A DNA stretch of 53,004 nucleotides, taken from NCBI GenBank assembly GCA_030040155.1, contig JASHUG010000460.1:1-53004 (forward strand), read 5' to 3'. Below the pieces are notes generated by a model. The model saw only the letters and a list, made by a program, of their open reading frames with translations. It did no database searches and was not told where the DNA came from. Made by a program: the position numbers and the translations under genes. This stretch comes from Streptosporangiaceae bacterium. GTDB lineage: Bacteria > Actinomycetota > Actinomycetes > Streptosporangiales > Streptosporangiaceae. This document shows positions 9,834-19,893 of this stretch, in pieces. Each line of letters opens with the position of its first letter. Position 1 is the first letter of the stretch.

Positions 9834-10754
9834 TCACCCAGGCGGCGCCGGAGCCCCGCAGTACTGCAGCACCGCGACGAGGATCTCGGCGAGCGGCCTG
9901 GTGGTATCGACGGTCAGCACGTCTCCCGCCCAGGACGGGAACGCGGCCAGCCGTCGCTGCACGTTGGCCCAGTTGCCTGGGTCATGCCAGCCGGGGATGC
10001 CGCGCTGACGTCCGGCGAGCCGCTTCTTGTGCTCTGCCTCGTCCGGGCAGACGCACACGATGACCCTGAAGTCCGATCCGGCCCTGGCCGCCAGGGACCG
10101 CCACCGGTCGCGGACGTCAGGTTCCTCGGCCGGGCAGTCAAGGATGGCCGACTGACCAAGCTGCAGCTGGCGCAGCGCGAGCGTGGTGAGCAGTTCGGCC
10201 CCCATGCCCCAGGATTCGTGCAGGTGATAACCGCCGAAAGGCGTCAGGGAGCCAAGCAGCCAGTCAGCCGCAAACACCGGGATGGCCAGAGCCGCCCCGG
10301 TCGCATCGGCCAGCGTGCTCTTGCCGGAGCCGGGAACGCCAGAAAAGACGATCAGGCTGCAGCCACGCGCCCTGGCCGGCAGCGGGTAGTCGGCGAAGTC
10401 CATGGGCAGCCTGGGAGTCAGGACGTCAGGTACCAGACCCGACAGCCATGCTGACGTGAGCCGGTGCGGCGGCTCGGGCTCGACTGCGCACGTGATCACG
10501 TAGATGTCGCCGTCACGGGCGCGGACGCGCGCCTGCGCGCGTGTCTCCCGCAGGTCGAGGCCGACTACCGACACCGGAGCGAGCGCGGCCGCGTGCCGCC
10601 GGAAGACCTCGGCCAACCGCGCGGGAGGCATGGCCGCCGCGAAATCGGGAGCCATGTTCGCCGCCGCGTCCGCGCCCCAGCCCGGAGCATCGCTGAGGCC
10701 ATCGAGGATCCAGCCGAGGCGCTCGGCCGCAGCACCGCGAGCAAGATATTTCAC
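9834..10754 (-). CDS. P-loop (AAA/kinase-type) NTPase with extra N-terminal domain
   Basis: Walker A GVPGSGKSTLADATG; N-terminal about 130 aa (APDFAAAMPPARLAEVFRRHAAALAPVSVVGLDLRET...) resembles the small domain that precedes some beta-lactamase-like proteins (ORF12_N-like). Confidence 0.75.
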   Translation of the reverse strand: MKYLARGAAAERLGWILDGLSDAPGWGADAAANMAPDFAAAMPPARLAEVFRRHAAALAPVSVVGLDLRETRAQARVRARDGDIYVITCAVEPEPPHRLTSAWLSGLVPDVLTPRLPMDFADYPLPARARGCSLIVFSGVPGSGKSTLADATGAALAIPVFAADWLLGSLTPFGGYHLHESWGMGAELLTTLALRQLQLGQSAILDCPAEEPDVRDRWRSLAARAGSDFRVIVCVCPDEAEHKKRLAGRQRGIPGWHDPGNWANVQRRLAAFPSWAGDVLTVDTTRPLAEILVAVLQYCGAPAPPG

Positions 10755-10959
10755 GCACCGCTCCCGCGTTCTCTCATCTGCCAGTTACGCCGTCAGCCAT
10801 CCCCCCTGAGTATGTCGAGATGGCCGCTCAGCCGTTAGTAGCAGGCCGTTACTCTAGGTCTACGTTCAACGACACAGCGGCCATTGCCGGCAGGCCACGC
10901 GCGGGACCGGCAGGCGGCCCGCGCCGGCGAGCTTTTTCGCCAGTTGAGAGACACCGAGG

Positions 10960-12246
10960 TTGACAGGACCAGGTAGCCCGGACTCGGCTCCGGACAGACT
11001 CAGGGACATCCAGTCCCTGACCGATTCTGAGCTATCCAGGCTCGACGACCAGGAGCTTCTGGCCGAGCTGCTCGCCCGGACCAAGGACATCCTGCAGGCC
11101 GACACCGCCGCCGTGCTGCTGCTGGACTTCTCGTCCGGCCAGCTCATCGCCACTGCGGCGGCGGGCCTGGAAGAGGAGGTACACCAGGGCGTGCGCATCC
11201 CGGTCGGTCGAGGTTTCGCCGGGCGGATCGCCGCCGAGCACAAGCCGGTCATCCTGGACCGGGTCGACGACTCGACGGTGCACAGTCAGATCCTCCTCGA
11301 CAAGGGGATCCGGTCGATGATCGGCGTGCCGATGGTGGCCGGCGGCCGGGTGATCGGGGTCATGCACGTCGGCTCGCTCACCGGTCGTCAGTTCAACGCC
11401 GAGGATGCGGAGCTACTGCAGCTGGCGGCTGATCGCGCCGCAATGGCCGTCCAGTCGATGACCGTCAGGATCGAGCGGGTCGCCGCCGCGGCGCTGCAGC
11501 GGAGCCTGCTGCCGTCCGCCTTGCCTGCCGTACCGGGAGCCGAGATCGCGGCCCGGCTCATTCCGGGTAACGGCGGCGTCGGCGGTGACTGGTACGACGT
11601 GTTTACCCTGCCCTCGGGTGAGTTGTGCATGGTCATCGGAGATGTGGCCGGCTCTGGCCTGCACGCGGCCGTGATCATGGGCCGGATGCGGAGCGCGCTG
11701 CGGGCTTACGCCCTGGAGACCAGCGACCCGGCCGAGGTCCTGACCCGGCTCGACCGGGACATGCAGCATTTCGAGCCCGACGCGCTCGCGACCGTGCTGT
11801 ATGCGGTCATCGAGCCGACGCTCGACCGGGTCCACTTCTCCTCGGCTGGCCACCTGCCGCCGGTGCTGGCACATCCGGGCAGGCCGGCCGAGCTGGCCGA
11901 GCTACCGGCCGACCTGATGATCGGTGTCGCGGCTCGCGCGTCGCGGCACGTGACAACGGAGAAACTGCCGCCCGGCACGCTGTTGTGCATGTACACGGAC
12001 GGCCTGGTGGAGCGCCGCGATTACCCGCTGGACGAAGGGCTTGACCGGCTCCGCGAGGCCGTCGTCCCGACCGCGCCCGAGGTCGCATGCTCGGCCGTGA
12101 TGGGCGCGCTTATCGGCAACGAGCAGGCCCAGGATGATGTCGCGCTGCTCATCCTGCGGCGTCAGCCGTCCAGATCGGTCGGTGCTGCAAGCGTCCGCAG
12201 CGGGGCGTCGGCGGCCACCGCGCGAGCACGCCGCCGCGCCTCGTAG
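10960..12246 (+). CDS. GAF domain + PP2C/SpoIIE-type serine phosphatase
   Basis: GAF region (LLDFSSGQLIATAAAGLEEEVHQGVRIPVGRGFAGRIA), phosphatase region (GGDWYDVFTLPSGELCMVIGDVAGSGLHAA, FSSAGHLPPVL, MYTDGLVERRD, DDVALLILR). Confidence 0.92.
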   Translation: MTGPGSPDSAPDRLRDIQSLTDSELSRLDDQELLAELLARTKDILQADTAAVLLLDFSSGQLIATAAAGLEEEVHQGVRIPVGRGFAGRIAAEHKPVILDRVDDSTVHSQILLDKGIRSMIGVPMVAGGRVIGVMHVGSLTGRQFNAEDAELLQLAADRAAMAVQSMTVRIERVAAAALQRSLLPSALPAVPGAEIAARLIPGNGGVGGDWYDVFTLPSGELCMVIGDVAGSGLHAAVIMGRMRSALRAYALETSDPAEVLTRLDRDMQHFEPDALATVLYAVIEPTLDRVHFSSAGHLPPVLAHPGRPAELAELPADLMIGVAARASRHVTTEKLPPGTLLCMYTDGLVERRDYPLDEGLDRLREAVVPTAPEVACSAVMGALIGNEQAQDDVALLILRRQPSRSVGAASVRSGASAATARARRRAS

Positions 12247-13244
12247 GCGATGATCGCGACGCTGATCCAGCCGACCGCTATCGCCAGCCAGAAGCTGACG
12301 AGGCGGAAAGCAATCGCCGCGGACAGCGCGATGACCCGGCTGGCACCGTAGGCGATGAGGATGACCGCGAGGCTGCCCTCGACGATGCCCAGCCCTCCCG
12401 GCACTATGGGGAGCGAGCCGACGACCTGAGCCGCCCCGTAGGCCACCAGCACGCCGTCCCAGGGGATCGCGCCGTGCACGGCACGGAAGCTGCACAGCAG
12501 GCAGAGGAAGTCACCGACCCAGACGGCAAGCGCGATCGCGACAATCCCGGCGGTGGACGTGGCGGACAGCGGAATCTCCCGCATCCGGGCCAGCGTGGCC
12601 TCGATCCGCGCGCCGATGCTCCCGCGCGGATGCCCGGTCACTCGCCGGCACCCGCGCACGAGGGCTCCGGCTAGCCGCAGGACCAGGTCCCGGCGGACCA
12701 GCACCGCGGCCGCCGCGGCGACGATCACCAGACCGAGGATCGCGACCCCAGCGCCGACCAGGCTGCTGCTGGCGACCAGGGCGACCAGCACGCCGACGAG
12801 GAGCAGCAGGGACATCCCGATCGCCTGGGCGACGAGGATCGTGAAGATCGTCCAGCCGGCGCTCGCTCCGCTGGCGCCGCGCCGGCGGTAGTACCGGTAG
12901 CGATACGCGCTGGAGACCGCCGGCTCGCCCGGCACCGTGTTGGCGATGGCGTCGTTGGCCAGGGCCAGCAGGAAGAGCGCGGGCAACGCAATCCGCGTCC
13001 CGCTCAGCCCGAGCACCCGGCGCTGGAGGAAGGCGAACGCCCACAGTGAGGTGGTCTCAGCCGCGACCGCCGCCCCGACCCAGCCCGGACTCACCTGGCC
13101 GAGCTGGTGCCAGGACGCGACCAGCTCTGACCGCTTGCCGAACAGCAGGAACAGGATCAGGACGCCGAAGGCCGCGCCGAGTACGTAGCGGCCGACCTCC
13201 TTGAGACGGTGTCCCGCCTCGGGAGCGGAGTACTCGACGGCCAC
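12162..13244 (-). CDS. Flippase-like/lysylphosphatidylglycerol synthase TM-type integral membrane protein
   Basis: Multiple TM segments with characteristic AYGAAQVVGSLPIVPGGLGIVEGSLAVILIAYG motif. Confidence 0.82.
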   Translation of the reverse strand: MAVEYSAPEAGHRLKEVGRYVLGAAFGVLILFLLFGKRSELVASWHQLGQVSPGWVGAAVAAETTSLWAFAFLQRRVLGLSGTRIALPALFLLALANDAIANTVPGEPAVSSAYRYRYYRRRGASGASAGWTIFTILVAQAIGMSLLLLVGVLVALVASSSLVGAGVAILGLVIVAAAAAVLVRRDLVLRLAGALVRGCRRVTGHPRGSIGARIEATLARMREIPLSATSTAGIVAIALAVWVGDFLCLLCSFRAVHGAIPWDGVLVAYGAAQVVGSLPIVPGGLGIVEGSLAVILIAYGASRVIALSAAIAFRLVSFWLAIAVGWISVAIIAYEARRRARAVAADAPLRTLAAPTDLDG

Positions 13245-13317
13245 GCCAACAAACTACAGACTGGCCAGCTATGTTCACCGCATACGAAGGCTTCGCAGGC
13301 CGAGAGGACGTGCTGCA

Positions 13318-15612
13318 GTGGCACATGAGTTCGGCGGAATCATCGGCCGCGACTGGCGTGAGTCCGAGCCGTGGTGGCCATCAGAGCCGGCGCCGCCGCC
13401 CGGAGCGCCGAACATCGTGCTCGTCGTGCTCGACGACGTCGGATACGCGCAGCTGGGCTGCTACGGCTCGGACATCCGTACGCCGGTACTTGACGGGCTG
13501 GCGAGCCGCGGCGTCAGGCTGGCCAACTTCCACACGACGTCGCTCTGCTCACCGACCCGTGCCTGCCTGCTCACCGGCCGCAACCATCACCGGAGCGGGA
13601 TGGGCCGGATCGCGGACCTGGCCATCGGCTACCCCGGCTACTGGGGCAAGCCGCCCCGCGAGAACGGCTACCTGTCGGAGATCCTGCGCGCCGCCGGTTA
13701 CGCCACCTACGCCGTCGGCAAGTGGCACCTGTCCCCCGAGGACGAGACGAACATGGCCGCATCCCGCGCGACGTGGCCGCTGGCGCGCGGCTTCGACCGC
13801 TGGTACGGCTTCCACGGCGGCGAGACCCACCAGTTCGTGCCCGCGCTGTGCCACGACAACCACAGCGTCCGCCCGCCGAAGTCGATCGAGGACGGCTACC
13901 ACCTGACCGAGGACCTCGCCGACCATGCGATCGAGTTCGTCGGTGACCTGCGCAGCGTCGACGCCGATCGCCCGTTTTTCCTGTACTTCGCGACTGGCGC
14001 TTGCCACTCGCCGCACCAGCCGCCGGCCCGCTGGCTCGAGCCTTACCTGGGCCGGTTCGACCTGGGCTGGGACGCCTGGCGGGAGCGGGTCTTCGAGCAT
14101 CAGCTGGCCACCGGCCTGCTGCCGTCCTCGACTGCGCTCTCGCAGCGGCCGGACTGGGTGCCCGCCTGGCGCAGCCTGGACCGGCGCCAACGCGCGGTCG
14201 CGGCCCGCTTCATGGAATGCTTCGCCGGATTCCTGTCGCACGCAGACGAGCAGATCGGCCGGATACTCGGCTTCATATCGGAACTAGGTGAGTCCGACGC
14301 CACCATCGTCCTGATCGTCTCCGACAACGGGGCCAGTGCCGAGGGTGGCGCGCAGGGGTCGATCAACGACATTCGCATGCTGAACATCGACCCGGCGTCG
14401 GAGGAGGAGATGTTCGCGCGGCTCGACGAGATCGGCGGGCCGCTCACCCACAACAACTACCCGTGGGGCTGGACGATGGCCGGGAACACGCCGTTCCGCC
14501 GGTGGAAGCGCGAGGTCCACGAGGGCGGGGTGGCCGACCCGTGCATCATCTCGTGGCCGGGCGGCGCCCTCGAGCCCGGCGCCATCCGCCACCAGTTCAC
14601 CCACGCGATCGACGTGCTGCCAACCGTGACCGAGCTGGCCGGGATCGAGCTCCCGGCTCAGATCGAGGGCATCGAGCAGGCACCGGTCGACGGAGTGAGT
14701 TTCGCCTATCTGCTAGCCGCCGAGGGCAGGGCGGCCGCGGAGCGACACGACACCCAGTACTTCGAGATGTTCGGCTCGCGTGCGATCTACCACCGCGGCT
14801 GGAAGGCGGTGACGTTCCACCCGATCGGGCCGCTGTATGACGACCAGAACCCCAATGCGCCGTTCGACGATGATGTCTGGGAGCTCTACCACGTGGCGCA
14901 GGACCTGTCGGAAACGCGCGACCTGGCCGGCGAGCACCCGCGACTGCTGGCCGAGCTGATCGAGCTGTGGTGGCAGGAAGCCCGCCGCAACCAGGTCCTG
15001 CCGCTGGACAACCGGGTCCTCTGGTCGATCGTCCACCCCAAGCCTGACCGCCGAAGGCCGCGCGAGCGGTACCGCTATTTCCCTGGCGGCGCGCAGGTAC
15101 CCGAGACCGTTGCGGTGAACGTGCGGAACCGCTCGCACAGCCTGATCGTCGACCTGACGACGGGCGAGCCCCCCGCGGCCGACGGAGTGCTGCTGGCGCT
15201 CGGCTCCGTGCTGGGCGGCTGGTCGCTGCACATCCTCGGCGGCCGGCTCCGCTACGTGCACAACCTGTACGGCAAGGAGCGGCACGTCGTCGAGTCGGCC
15301 GAGGTCATCCCGGCCGGCGAGCACCGGGTCGAATACGAGTTCACCAAGGACGAGGGCCTCGGCGGCTCCGGTGTGCTGCGCTGCGACGGACGCGAGGTCG
15401 GCCGGGGCGTGATCCCCCGGTTCACGCCATCTGGCTTCAACGGCGTCGGCGCCGGGCTTACGTGCGGCTACGAGTGGGGGCCCGCCGTCGGCACCGGGTA
15501 CGCGGCCCCGTTCCCGTTCGCCGGGACCATCCACGGAGCCTGGGTGCTGGCCGTCGGCCCGGTACTGCGCGATCCGCTGGCCGAGCTTGAGGCGATCTTG
15601 TCCGAGCAGTGA
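13318..15612 (+). CDS. Sulfatase (arylsulfatase type)
   Basis: NIVLVVLDDVGYAQLGCYG and formylglycine motif CSPTRACLLTGR; GTG start with GAGAGGA RBS. Confidence 0.93.
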   Translation: MAHEFGGIIGRDWRESEPWWPSEPAPPPGAPNIVLVVLDDVGYAQLGCYGSDIRTPVLDGLASRGVRLANFHTTSLCSPTRACLLTGRNHHRSGMGRIADLAIGYPGYWGKPPRENGYLSEILRAAGYATYAVGKWHLSPEDETNMAASRATWPLARGFDRWYGFHGGETHQFVPALCHDNHSVRPPKSIEDGYHLTEDLADHAIEFVGDLRSVDADRPFFLYFATGACHSPHQPPARWLEPYLGRFDLGWDAWRERVFEHQLATGLLPSSTALSQRPDWVPAWRSLDRRQRAVAARFMECFAGFLSHADEQIGRILGFISELGESDATIVLIVSDNGASAEGGAQGSINDIRMLNIDPASEEEMFARLDEIGGPLTHNNYPWGWTMAGNTPFRRWKREVHEGGVADPCIISWPGGALEPGAIRHQFTHAIDVLPTVTELAGIELPAQIEGIEQAPVDGVSFAYLLAAEGRAAAERHDTQYFEMFGSRAIYHRGWKAVTFHPIGPLYDDQNPNAPFDDDVWELYHVAQDLSETRDLAGEHPRLLAELIELWWQEARRNQVLPLDNRVLWSIVHPKPDRRRPRERYRYFPGGAQVPETVAVNVRNRSHSLIVDLTTGEPPAADGVLLALGSVLGGWSLHILGGRLRYVHNLYGKERHVVESAEVIPAGEHRVEYEFTKDEGLGGSGVLRCDGREVGRGVIPRFTPSGFNGVGAGLTCGYEWGPAVGTGYAAPFPFAGTIHGAWVLAVGPVLRDPLAELEAILSEQ

Positions 15613-15696
15613 GCGAGCAGCCGGGCTACGCTGGACTAGGGACGATCTCGCGGGCAGGGGTGACTCCAGCGCGATCAGATGACACCGGGAGCCAAG

Positions 15697-16158
15697 ATGA
15701 CAACTGAGCCGGAACTGATCGTGGTCGGCGTCGACGGCTCGCCGGAATCGGTCGCCGCGCTGACCTGGGCGGCGCGCTATGGCAAGGCGTGTGGTGGTGC
15801 GATCCGCGCCCTCCTGGTCTGGCACTACCCGTCGGCAGTCGGGCCAGCCCCGCCTGGCGTCGCGCCCGAGTCCATTAGCGACGAGGTCCGCGCGACCATG
15901 ACCCGGCACCTGACGGCTGCGATTGCCAAGGGTGCGCCGGACGCACAGGTAGAGCCGCTGATCGGCTACGGGCATCCCGCCGAGGTACTCGTCGACGCCT
16001 CGCGCGAGGCTGACCTGCTCGTGGTCGGCTCGCGCGGCCACGGCGCGTTCACCGGGATGCTGGTCGGCTCGGTCAGCCTGCACTGCGTGCACCACGCGTT
16101 CTGCCCGGTCGTCGTCGTCCGGCGCGGCATGTCACCGCGCGCGTCGGCAGCCCTCTAG
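15697..16158 (+). CDS. Universal stress protein (UspA family)
   Basis: ELIVVGVDGSPESVAALTWAARYG ... LLVVGSRGHGAFTGMLVGSVSLHCVHHAFCPVVVVR; second ATG preferred (GGGAG RBS). Confidence 0.92.
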   Translation: MTTEPELIVVGVDGSPESVAALTWAARYGKACGGAIRALLVWHYPSAVGPAPPGVAPESISDEVRATMTRHLTAAIAKGAPDAQVEPLIGYGHPAEVLVDASREADLLVVGSRGHGAFTGMLVGSVSLHCVHHAFCPVVVVRRGMSPRASAAL

Positions 16159-16177
16159 TGAGCCGCCGCGACGCCCG

Positions 16178-16759
16178 CTAGCCGCCTTGCCGGGACCAGG
16201 TCGGCCCGACGGCGTCCCAGTCTCGCTGCCAGCCGACCATGCGACGCCGGTCAAACAGCAGCCGTGTGCACCCGTAGGCGACCGCAAACAAAACGCCGAA
16301 CCCCATAGTTACCGAAAACACCGTGAAAGCCACCTGGTCGTGCACGTCGGCGGAGTCGAGCGGCGGCCGGACCTCCTGGCCCTTCGCGTTGATGAAGATC
16401 TCCGTCTGCTGCCCGGCCGTGGAGTTGAGCGCGACGGGAATCTCACCGTGTCCTTCCTGCCCGTCAGGCAGCTTCCACTCGCCAGGCACGAAGGCCACGG
16501 TCAGCTCCGACGACGAAGCCGCCTGGGCACCGCTTTCCAGCTGCCTGGCCCAGACGGCATGCACGCCCCGCTGGGCGTGCTCGGCGGCCAGCATCTCGTG
16601 GTCCGCCCACCTCCCGGCGAGAACCGTCCCCACCACCCAGATCACAACAAAGACGGCGATCAGCACGGTCATCACGACGGCCTCGGCCCTGTCCACGCCG
16701 CGGAACAGCGGATTTGTATCGCGCCGGAACAACTGCAGAACGATCAACCGCAGCTTCAC
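16178..16759 (-). CDS. Rv1733c-like two-TM membrane protein
   Basis: RRDTNPLFRGVDRAEAVVMTVLIAVFVVIWVVGTVLAG ... QTEIFINAKGQEVRPP; GTG start with GGAGGTG RBS (ORF extends to 16801). Confidence 0.7.
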   Translation of the reverse strand: MKLRLIVLQLFRRDTNPLFRGVDRAEAVVMTVLIAVFVVIWVVGTVLAGRWADHEMLAAEHAQRGVHAVWARQLESGAQAASSSELTVAFVPGEWKLPDGQEGHGEIPVALNSTAGQQTEIFINAKGQEVRPPLDSADVHDQVAFTVFSVTMGFGVLFAVAYGCTRLLFDRRRMVGWQRDWDAVGPTWSRQGG

Positions 16760-16909
16760 CGAGGATCCACCTCCGATCCACGCCGTCGTTGCCATTGTCA
16801 TCCGAATCGGGGCACGACATAAGGGGGTAGCGAAAGCTCGGCCGCCAAAAGTTTCCGTACTCGTCGGAAGAAGAGGGTTATATTCCAGCCGCTTCCGCCT
16901 ACTGCCGTC

Positions 16910-19432
16910 TCAGCGGAGCCTCCGCAGGAACGGGTCCCGCGGCGTCGCGGGCGCCAGTCGGGCCCGCGCCGCCACGACCTGCACGCCGTCGGGCCGCGCG
17001 ACGACCGGATTGAGATCAAGCTCGGCGACCTCGGGCAAGTCGTCTGCCAGCCGCGAAACCCGCAGCAGCACGTCGGCGAGCCCGGCGGCATCCGCCGGCC
17101 GGGATCCGCCATGACCGGCCAGCAACAGCCCGGCCCGCACGCCCCTAATCATTTCCTCCGCGTCGGTGTCGGTCAGCGGCGACAGCCTGGCAACGTTGCC
17201 GCCGAGCACGTCGGTGGCCATGCCGCCGAGGCCAAAGACGATGAGCGCGCCGAATACCGGCTCCTGCACGACTCCGATCAGCGTCTCGACCCCGCCGCCC
17301 TGTGCGGCCTCGTCGGTCCCGGTGACGACGCGGCTAGCGACCAGCGGGATCCGGTAGGCCGACAGCAGCCGGGCGCACTCGTCTTCCGCCAGCCAGCCGC
17401 CGCCAGGGTTTGCGGCCAGAAAGTCCGAGACAACGGAACGGGCGCCGACCGGGTCAGTCCCCTCCAGCTCCGGCACTCGCCCGCGCTGGCCGACCCGCCA
17501 CGCCTGGTAGTCGGCGGCGTGGCCGATGGCCCGGACCGCACTCTCCGGATAGGCATAGGCGGGCACGGCGCCGAGTCTGCCCGGCGCGGTGTCGCCGGGC
17601 TGCGGCCAGAGCATGCGCACCGAGTCCGGCTGGTCAAGTAGGACGGCCGCCATCGGCTTGGACACGCGCACCGAGGTGATCGCGGTGCGCAAATCGGCCA
17701 GCGCCGTCGGCACGCCGACCGCCACCAGTGCGTCCACTGACTCGTCGGCGGCAACCTGCTCAAGGCATGCGCTGAACGCGGCCGCTCCCACGCCCGCCGT
17801 GGTGTCGACCGGCCCGGATACTGCGGCAGCGGCCGGGAGCAGGTCGGCCAGCAGCCGCTGGGTGCCCTCGCCCAGGACCGCTACGCTCAGCCCGACGTCA
17901 GCACATGCGTCGGCGGCCAGCACGCCGACGCCGCCGGCATTCGACACGATCGCGACCCGGCGGCCGCGGGGCAGCGGCTGGCACGACAAGAGCGCCGCCG
18001 TCTCCACCAGCTCACCGAGACTATGCGTGGCGATGATGCCCGCCTGGCCGAACACCGCCTCCTGCGTCAGCAGCGGAGTCGCGGCCCCGGCCGTGTGGGA
18101 AGCGGCGGCGCGCTGCCCGGCGGCAGACCGGCCGCCGATTACTGTCAGCACCGGGATCCGCAGCCCGACTCGCCTGGCCGTGCGGGCGAACGCTCGCGGG
18201 TTGCCGAATGACTCCACATACAGGACCGCCAGCCTGGTCTGCCCGTCCTGATCCCACCACGTCAGCAGGTCGTTGCTGGAAACGTCGTACTTGTCCCCTA
18301 CCGACGCGAACGAGGAGACACCGACGCCGAGCCGCCCGAAGTGCTCGAGCAGCGCGATGCCGATGCCGCCGGACTGCATGACGAGGCCGGCTGCGCCCGG
18401 CTCCGGCTGCGTGGCCGCGAACGTCGCGTTCAGCCGCGCGCTCGGGACCGCGATGCCAAAGCAGTTCGGTCCCACCAGGCGCATCCCGTACCGGCGGCAG
18501 ATCTCCATCAGCTGACGACCGCCAGGTCCCATGCCCGCCGTTACGACGACCAGGCCGTGCACTCCCCGCCGGCCGCACTGCTCGGCGGCATCGGGGACCT
18601 GGGCCGGCGGCAGCGCTATCACTGCGACATCGACGTCCTCAGGCAGGTCGGCGGCCGACCGCAGGCACGGAACATCCGGCCTAGCCTGGCCGTGCGGATT
18701 GACCGCGTACACGGATCCGGCGAAGCCGCCGGCGACGATGTTGTTCAGGATCTCCCGGCCGACCGAGCCGCGCTGGCGGCCCGCCCCGATGACGGCGATG
18801 GAGGATGGCTGGAACAGGTGCCGGAGGCTGGCGACCTCGGCCCGGCTTGCTCGCTCGGCGATCGCGTCCAGGTAGCTGTCCAGCTCTTCGCCCTCAGCGT
18901 CCGGCAGCGGGAAGGTGAGCTCAACGATCCCGTCGCCGAACTTTCGGTGCACAGGCAGCCCGGCGGCGGCGAAGACCCGCTGCATCGCGTAGTTGTCAGG
19001 CAGCGTCTCCGCTTCGAACGCGGTGAGCCCGCGCTGGCGGGCAACCGACACCAGATGCTCAAGCAGGAGCGTGGCAACGCCACGGCCGTGCATGTCATCC
19101 GACACAGCAAACGCGATCTCGGCCCGGCCCGGCTTTCCGGTCGCCTCGTAGGTGGCGACGCCGACAAGCTGGCCGGCCAGCAGCGCCAGCAGCGCCACGT
19201 GATCGGCGTCCTCGGGCCGGGTGACTCGCCTGGCCTCCCGCTCCGGCGCGAGCGGGCTCAGGTTGAAGAACCGGAAATAGGCGTTGCTCGGCGAGAGGTT
19301 CGCGTGCATCTGCTTGACGGCGCTTGCGTCCTCCGGCCGCGCGGGCCGGATGTGCACGGTGCTGCCGTCCGCCAGCAGCGCGTATGCACTGGGAACGGAT
19401 GAATCGTTCATCGGATCATCGCCCCGGCCCAA
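16910..19432 (-). CDS. Bifunctional GNAT acetyltransferase / NDP-forming acyl-CoA synthetase (Pat-like), ATP-grasp region apparently shortened
   Basis: N-terminal GNAT (HIRPARPEDASAVKQMHANLSPSNAYFRFF), CoA-binding (LFQPSSIAVIGAGRQRGSVGREILNNIVAGGFAG), ligase domain and C-terminal end of ATP-grasp (FGALIVFGLGGMATDVLGG...ELDLNPVV). Confidence 0.9.
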   Translation of the reverse strand: MGRGDDPMNDSSVPSAYALLADGSTVHIRPARPEDASAVKQMHANLSPSNAYFRFFNLSPLAPEREARRVTRPEDADHVALLALLAGQLVGVATYEATGKPGRAEIAFAVSDDMHGRGVATLLLEHLVSVARQRGLTAFEAETLPDNYAMQRVFAAAGLPVHRKFGDGIVELTFPLPDAEGEELDSYLDAIAERASRAEVASLRHLFQPSSIAVIGAGRQRGSVGREILNNIVAGGFAGSVYAVNPHGQARPDVPCLRSAADLPEDVDVAVIALPPAQVPDAAEQCGRRGVHGLVVVTAGMGPGGRQLMEICRRYGMRLVGPNCFGIAVPSARLNATFAATQPEPGAAGLVMQSGGIGIALLEHFGRLGVGVSSFASVGDKYDVSSNDLLTWWDQDGQTRLAVLYVESFGNPRAFARTARRVGLRIPVLTVIGGRSAAGQRAAASHTAGAATPLLTQEAVFGQAGIIATHSLGELVETAALLSCQPLPRGRRVAIVSNAGGVGVLAADACADVGLSVAVLGEGTQRLLADLLPAAAAVSGPVDTTAGVGAAAFSACLEQVAADESVDALVAVGVPTALADLRTAITSVRVSKPMAAVLLDQPDSVRMLWPQPGDTAPGRLGAVPAYAYPESAVRAIGHAADYQAWRVGQRGRVPELEGTDPVGARSVVSDFLAANPGGGWLAEDECARLLSAYRIPLVASRVVTGTDEAAQGGGVETLIGVVQEPVFGALIVFGLGGMATDVLGGNVARLSPLTDTDAEEMIRGVRAGLLLAGHGGSRPADAAGLADVLLRVSRLADDLPEVAELDLNPVVARPDGVQVVAARARLAPATPRDPFLRRLR

Positions 19433-19485
19433 TCAAGCCAGCACCGTCAGCCGAGCACTACACCTGCCAAGTCCAGCATGCCGCC

Positions 19486-19872
19486 TCAGCTCTGCGGTGG
19501 CTGCGGCCTGGTCATGCTCTGGTAGACCGCCAGCAGCGCGGCCTTCTGGCTCTCGTCGAGCTGTGCGTCGGTGCGGATCGCACGCTCCACGCTGTCAGCT
19601 GCCGTCCGGCCGGGTTCGGTTCGCGCGCTCTCCTCCCGGTCCAGCAGGCCGGCCTGGGAGAGCAGCATCTCAGCCGACACGTTGAGCGCGTCGGACAGCT
19701 GCTTGAGCACCCGCACCGTCGGCTGGTGCATGCCGCGCTCCAGCTCGCTGAGGTAAGGATTCGACAGGCTCGCCAGCTCGGCGAGCTCGCGAAGAGTGAG
19801 GTTAGCGAGCTTCCGCTGGCTGCGGATGAAGGCGCCGAATGCCTCCATCTGCGCATCCCATTGGCTGGCCAC
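19486..19872 (-). CDS. XRE-family HTH regulator (phasin-linked, copy 1)
   Basis: AQMEAFGAFIRSQRKLANLTLRELAELASLSNPYLSELERGMHQPTVRVLKQLSDALNVSAEMLLSQAGLL. Confidence 0.9.
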   Translation of the reverse strand: MASQWDAQMEAFGAFIRSQRKLANLTLRELAELASLSNPYLSELERGMHQPTVRVLKQLSDALNVSAEMLLSQAGLLDREESARTEPGRTAADSVERAIRTDAQLDESQKAALLAVYQSMTRPQPPQS

Positions 19873-19893
19873 GATTCTCCCGGTCGATGCTGG

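Noticed and set aside
14713-16095. 460-aa minus-strand ORF antisense to sulfatase and UspA
   Set aside because: Shadow ORF; no domain, spans two real genes
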